Shown: positions 5,137-5,492 of the stretch, in pieces | Numbering within the stretch: the first letter of the stretch is position 1 | How the letters are laid out: the number at the start of each line of letters is the position of its first letter | Assembly: GCA_003162995.1 (NCBI GenBank) | Contig: PLUZ01000578.1 | Location: 4,212 to 9,703, forward strand | Direction of reading: 5' to 3' | DNA from: Methylocapsa sp. | GTDB lineage: Bacteria; Pseudomonadota; Alphaproteobacteria; Rhizobiales; Beijerinckiaceae | Length of the DNA stretch: 5,492 bases | The notes under the pieces: model-generated | Database searches by the model: none | Told to the model about the DNA's origin: nothing | What the model saw: only the letters and a program-made list of their open reading frames with translations | Translations under genes and position numbers: made by a program

Positions 5137-5492
5137 ATGCAAGTTTTTAGGCTGCCATTCCAAGACAGGGCCGCGCATCCCCTGGCCGGCGCCTCCGTGC
5201 TTCAAGTCATTCCCGACCTGGAGGTGAATTCCACGGCAAGGGCGGCGATCGATATCGCGGCCGCGCTCGGCGCAGCGGGGGCGCGCGCGCTCATTGCTTG
5301 TGAGGGTGGCCGGATGACGGGCGAGCTGCAAGCCAATGGCGGCGTCTTCGTGCCATTTCCCTCGCACACCAAGAACCCGCTCGCCATGGCCTTGAACACG
5401 CGCCGCCTCGCGCATCTCATCGCGGCGGAAAGTGCCGATATTGTCCATGTCCGCTCGCGCGCTTTGGCTTGGGTCGCCTATGGCGCGACCCG
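5137..5492 (+). CDS. GT4-family glycosyltransferase, N-terminal part only
   Basis: The first 118 residues are visible; the frame leaves the window at the right edge, and family members are usually 350-420 residues. The segment is the N-terminal acceptor-side Rossmann domain of a GT-B glycosyltransferase: ASVLQVIPDLE (19-29), the helix TARAAIDIAAAL (33-44), ALIACEGGRM (51-60), GELQANGGVFVPFPSHTKNP (62-81), and ADIVHVRSRALAW (100-112), where HxRSR is typical of this alphaproteobacterial GT4 group. The role is probably sugar transfer in LPS or exopolysaccharide synthesis at the cytoplasmic face of the membrane; donor and acceptor are unknown. ATG 5137 is the only ATG after the in-frame stop at 5071 and gives a plausible N-terminus, but no Shine-Dalgarno precedes it. 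The Gly-Gly usually seen in the first loop (after PDL) is replaced by Asn-Ser. Confidence 0.87.
   Translation, partial: MQVFRLPFQDRAAHPLAGASVLQVIPDLEVNSTARAAIDIAAALGAAGARALIACEGGRMTGELQANGGVFVPFPSHTKNPLAMALNTRRLAHLIAAESADIVHVRSRALAWVAYGAT

Noticed and set aside
3588..5150. A 520-codon open frame on the plus strand opposite the amidotransferase and hydrolase genes
   Set aside because: It lies antisense to two genes with complete catalytic motifs, its translation is Arg/Gly/Ala-rich with no recognisable domain, and long antisense frames are common in GC-rich DNA.
5077..5448. Minus-strand frames opposite the glycosyltransferase
   Set aside because: They are antisense to a recognisable GT4 domain and show no family features.

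Overview
The window is GC-rich, and its protein sequences look like those of an alphaproteobacterium, most likely Hyphomicrobiales (Rhizobiales). A Beijerinckiaceae/Methylocystaceae-type methylotroph or a relative would fit, but this placement rests on remembered protein style and not on a search. I see no rRNA, tRNA, mobile element, CRISPR array, phage or toxin-antitoxin signature. The content is chromosomal housekeeping plus two uncharacterised envelope proteins.

Layout. (1) Positions 1-827, minus strand: most of asd (aspartate-semialdehyde dehydrogenase), with its C-terminus cut off by the window edge. It is preceded by a leader of about 240 bases with several small inverted repeats and one plausible distal promoter. 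(2) Positions 1125-2030, plus strand: a 301-residue protein of unknown function with one membrane segment near the N-terminus and four cysteines in the exported part. (3) Positions 2117-2470, plus strand: a 117-residue secreted protein with a signal peptide and a short His/Arg cluster. (4) Positions 2488-2515: a GC-rich hairpin between converging genes. (5) Positions 5054 down to 2549, minus strand: a compact three-gene group of alpha/beta hydrolase, class I glutamine amidotransferase and pyridoxal kinase (pdxY). The last two are only 22 bases apart and are almost certainly co-transcribed. (6) From 5137, plus strand: the N-terminal third of a GT4-type glycosyltransferase, divergent from the hydrolase and cut off by the right edge.

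Functionally, asd feeds the lysine/diaminopimelate, threonine and methionine pathways, and pdxY salvages vitamin B6 to pyridoxal 5'-phosphate. The amidotransferase and hydrolase have clear folds and intact catalytic residues, but their substrates cannot be read from sequence. The glycosyltransferase probably acts in surface polysaccharide or LPS synthesis. I found no convincing new biological system. The most useful leads are the hydrolase-amidotransferase-pdxY grouping, the two unknown exported proteins, an interrupted dyad just upstream of the secreted protein, and an altered glycine loop in the glycosyltransferase.
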